Assembly: GCF_010501015.1 (NCBI RefSeq)
Contig: NZ_QVML01000004.1
Location: 124,001-188,000 of the forward strand
DNA length: 64,000 nucleotides
Origin: Bacteroides sp. 214
GTDB lineage: Bacteria; Bacteroidota; Bacteroidia; Bacteroidales; Bacteroidaceae
Direction: 5' to 3'
The translations under genes were made by a program, and so were the position numbers. The notes below the pieces were generated by a model that saw only the letters and a list, made by a program, of their open reading frames with translations, had not been told where the DNA came from and did no database searches. Shown here piece by piece: positions 62,062 to 64,000 of the stretch. Numbering within the stretch: the stretch's first letter is position 1; the number at the start of each line of letters is the position of its first letter.

Positions 62062-62837
62062 TAGAGAAAAGAAACATAAATAGAATCTATGCAGCCCTGC
62101 TTCTCTGTATCTTACAGGTAGCAGGGATTAGTGTGTTTGCACAGGAGCGTTTGTTGGTCGACGATTCGTTACGCATAAACAAACCACTCATTGCAGATAC
62201 GCTACTGCTTGACAGAGTAGAGCCGGTTTCGATTATGCTTGCCGACAGCTTGGAGGAAGTTAATATGCAGAACATGGCGAAACTCGATCAAGATACAATC
62301 CCCTTGCTCGCGCCACTTCCTGCCGATAGCCTGAAAGTTTTTGAACCAAAGAAACTTTGGGTACCCAATCCAACCAAGGCAACATGGTTGGCAGTGGTTT
62401 TTCCGGGAGGCGGACAAATTTATAACCGTAAGTACTGGAAGTTACCCATTATTTATGGTGGATTTGCCGGTTGTGCCTACGCGCTGACGTGGAATGATAA
62501 GATGTATAAAGATTACGCGCGCGCCTATGCCGACCTGAAAAGCGATGATCCTACACGGACAAGCTATTTGGATATCTTTGGTGACAATGTGCCAAAGTCG
62601 CGCATGGAAACAGTATCGAAGAAAAACCGCGACTTCTACAGGCGATACAGGGATATAAGTATCTTTGCCTTTGTGGGCGTTTATCTAATCTCTATTATTG
62701 ACGCTTACGTAGATGCGGAACTCTCTAATTTTGATATCGGACCGGATTTGAGTATGCGACTGGAGCCCGCTGTGCTCGACAATCCGATGCAATCGTCAAG
62801 AAAGGCGGTAGGTATGCAGTGCAGCTTTCGATTCTAA
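62058..62837 (+). CDS. DUF5683-domain protein
   Basis: 259 aa. A signal peptide (LLLCILQVAGISVFAQ), an N-terminal linker, then DUF5683 (WVPNPTKATWLAVVFPGGGQIYNRKYWKLPIIYGGFAGCAYALTWNDKMYKDYARAYADL) with two membrane segments and IFAFVGVYLISIIDAYVDAEL near the C-terminus. Function unknown, but constant in the parAB-MltD neighbourhood. Confidence 0.88.
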   Translation: MIEKRNINRIYAALLLCILQVAGISVFAQERLLVDDSLRINKPLIADTLLLDRVEPVSIMLADSLEEVNMQNMAKLDQDTIPLLAPLPADSLKVFEPKKLWVPNPTKATWLAVVFPGGGQIYNRKYWKLPIIYGGFAGCAYALTWNDKMYKDYARAYADLKSDDPTRTSYLDIFGDNVPKSRMETVSKKNRDFYRRYRDISIFAFVGVYLISIIDAYVDAELSNFDIGPDLSMRLEPAVLDNPMQSSRKAVGMQCSFRF

Positions 62838-62864
62838 AGCAGTAATATTAAAAAGGTAGTACGG

Positions 62865-64000
62865 ATGAAAAACAAAAGAAATAATAAGACCAATGTGCTG
62901 ATGCTGCTCTTTATGGCATTTTTAGCTATGCAAGTAAAGGCGCAAAGCGTAGATGTTGTAATCAACGAAAATGGTACCGAGCGGTTGGAAGTTATAGATT
63001 TGCCGGTGAGCATGACCTATCCCCTCGATAGTTTGTTGGTAGATTGGAAATTGCGAACTTTTGTCGTAGACATGCCCGAAGATTGCAGTACTACCACCGA
63101 AAACCCCACTTTTCTTGATTCGGTTTATATAGATCGTTTGTCGAGAATACCCTCCATCATGGAGATGCCTTACAATAGTATTGTTCGTCGTTTTATTGAT
63201 GTATATACCGGTAGATTGCGCAATCAGGTTGCTTTTATGATTAGTGCAAACAACTTCTATATCCCCATCTTTGAAGAAGCACTCGATGCGTACGACCTTC
63301 CGTTGGAATTGAAATACCTGCCTATTATTGAATCAGCGTTGAACCCTTCGGCAGTATCGCGTGTGGGAGCTTCGGGACTTTGGCAGTTTATGATCAATAC
63401 AGGGAAGATATACGGTTTGGAATCAAATAGCCTGGTCGACGATCGCCGCGATCCTATTAAAGCCACATGGGCTGCTGCCCGCTATCTGAAGGATTTGTAT
63501 GGCATTTATAAAGATTGGAATCTGGTGATTGCCGCTTATAACTGTGGGCCGGGCAATGTAAACAAAGCTATTCGTCGCGCAGGTGGAACTACCGATTATT
63601 GGGCTATTTATAACAACCTTCCGCGCGAAACACGTGGTTATGTTCCTGCTTTTATTGCAGCCAACTATGTGATGAACTACTATTGCGATCATAATATTTG
63701 TCCGCTGGAAACCAATATGCCGGGCGATACCGATACCATTCAGATAAACCGTCGTGTGCACTTTGAGCAGATTGCAGCTGTTGCCGGTGTGGAAATGGAA
63801 CAACTGAAGAGCTTGAATCCACAATACAAAAGAGATATTATTCCGGGTGATATTAAACCCTATACACTACGTATGCCACAAGCCAATATCTCACAGTTTA
63901 TTGATCAACAAGATAGTGTGTATGCCTATAAAGCGAAGGAACTCTTTACGCAACGACGCACAGTGGAGGTGAAAGATACGCCAAGGAGAGCTGCTGCAGC
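62865..64000 (+). CDS. mltD: Membrane-bound lytic murein transglycosylase D-like protein (3' truncated by window edge)
   Basis: Starts at ATG 62865 and is open to the last base (378 complete codons). Signal peptide ending near VKAQ. An SLT domain with catalytic Glu156 (LPIIESALNPSAVSRVGASGLWQFM), then RRDPIKATWAAARYLKDLY and AAYNCGPGNVNKAIRRAGG, and the first part of a LysM-type region (HFEQIAAVAGVEMEQLKSLNPQYKRDIIPGD). Cleaves peptidoglycan glycan strands. It lies 27 bp after the DUF5683 gene in the parAB operon. The end of the gene is outside the window. Confidence 0.93.
   Translation, partial: MKNKRNNKTNVLMLLFMAFLAMQVKAQSVDVVINENGTERLEVIDLPVSMTYPLDSLLVDWKLRTFVVDMPEDCSTTTENPTFLDSVYIDRLSRIPSIMEMPYNSIVRRFIDVYTGRLRNQVAFMISANNFYIPIFEEALDAYDLPLELKYLPIIESALNPSAVSRVGASGLWQFMINTGKIYGLESNSLVDDRRDPIKATWAAARYLKDLYGIYKDWNLVIAAYNCGPGNVNKAIRRAGGTTDYWAIYNNLPRETRGYVPAFIAANYVMNYYCDHNICPLETNMPGDTDTIQINRRVHFEQIAAVAGVEMEQLKSLNPQYKRDIIPGDIKPYTLRMPQANISQFIDQQDSVYAYKAKELFTQRRTVEVKDTPRRAAA

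Overview
The window looks like a Bacteroidales chromosome (Bacteroides and relatives). The evidence is a hybrid two-component system (HTCS) fused to AraC, many Cys-lipoproteins with acidic residues after the Cys, recurring Bacteroidetes promoters (TTTG, about 19 bp, TAnnTTTG), and family-typical blocks (psd-pssA-DUF4834; SpoIIM-DUF4129-DUF4350-MoxR-DUF58; parA-parB-DUF5683-MltD). No rRNA, integrase, transposase or CRISPR array was seen. No SusC/SusD pair lies inside the window.

Layout. (1) 1-13.2 kb: a glycan-degradation cluster on + (end of a sialate O-acetylesterase-type esterase, a DUF5703-like protein, a GH2, an HTCS, a large beta-helix protein). (2) 13.3-14.3 kb: an ECF sigma factor followed by an 80-aa protein that resembles only the cytoplasmic N-terminus of a FecR anti-sigma factor. 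(3) 14.4-20.0 kb: a minus-strand catabolic operon (split transketolase, FGGY kinase, fucose-isomerase-fold isomerase) behind a DeoR regulator; this logic resembles the D-apiose transketolase route. (4) 20.5-27.7 kb: a second copy of the large beta-helix protein plus a GH43 on the minus strand, divergent from a GH35. (5) 27.8-42.9 kb: tRNA-Lys and housekeeping genes (tdk, rsmI, yjjG, birA, yraN, tadA, pssA, psd, dnaE, trxA). (6) 43.0-49.1 kb: a SpoIIM/DUF4129/DUF4350/MoxR/DUF58 operon. (7) 49.1-57.8 kb: a minus-strand island of twelve small lipoproteins and one trypsin-like protease. Ten of the lipoproteins are plainly paralogous at the leader, sharing an almost identical 5' region and signal peptide, but have diverged bodies. 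(8) 58.7-64 kb: a GH105, then parA-parB-DUF5683-MltD.

Two structural observations stand out. First, the lipoprotein island is a tandem duplication. The last 91 bp of the DUF58 gene recur 5.56 kb downstream, and the 167-bp promoter/leader of the array recurs 3.4 kb away. The two copies meet at a 4-bp microhomology. One unit carries the protease and the other lacks it exactly from the ATGA overlap onward. Second, three intergenic spacers at 20.2, 35.3-35.7 and 58.25 kb contain degenerate tandem repeats with the same 22-nt period and a shared vocabulary (GCCATAAGC/GCCTATGG, CTGACTG), often with the core inverted but still in phase. I do not recognise these as a named element.

The glycan genes probably work together. 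Esterase, GH2, GH35, GH43, GH105 and the beta-helix proteins would trim an acetylated, galactose-, arabinose- or rhamnogalacturonan-containing plant polysaccharide. The isomerase/kinase/transketolase operon would then use a released pentose. The substrate is inferred, not seen.
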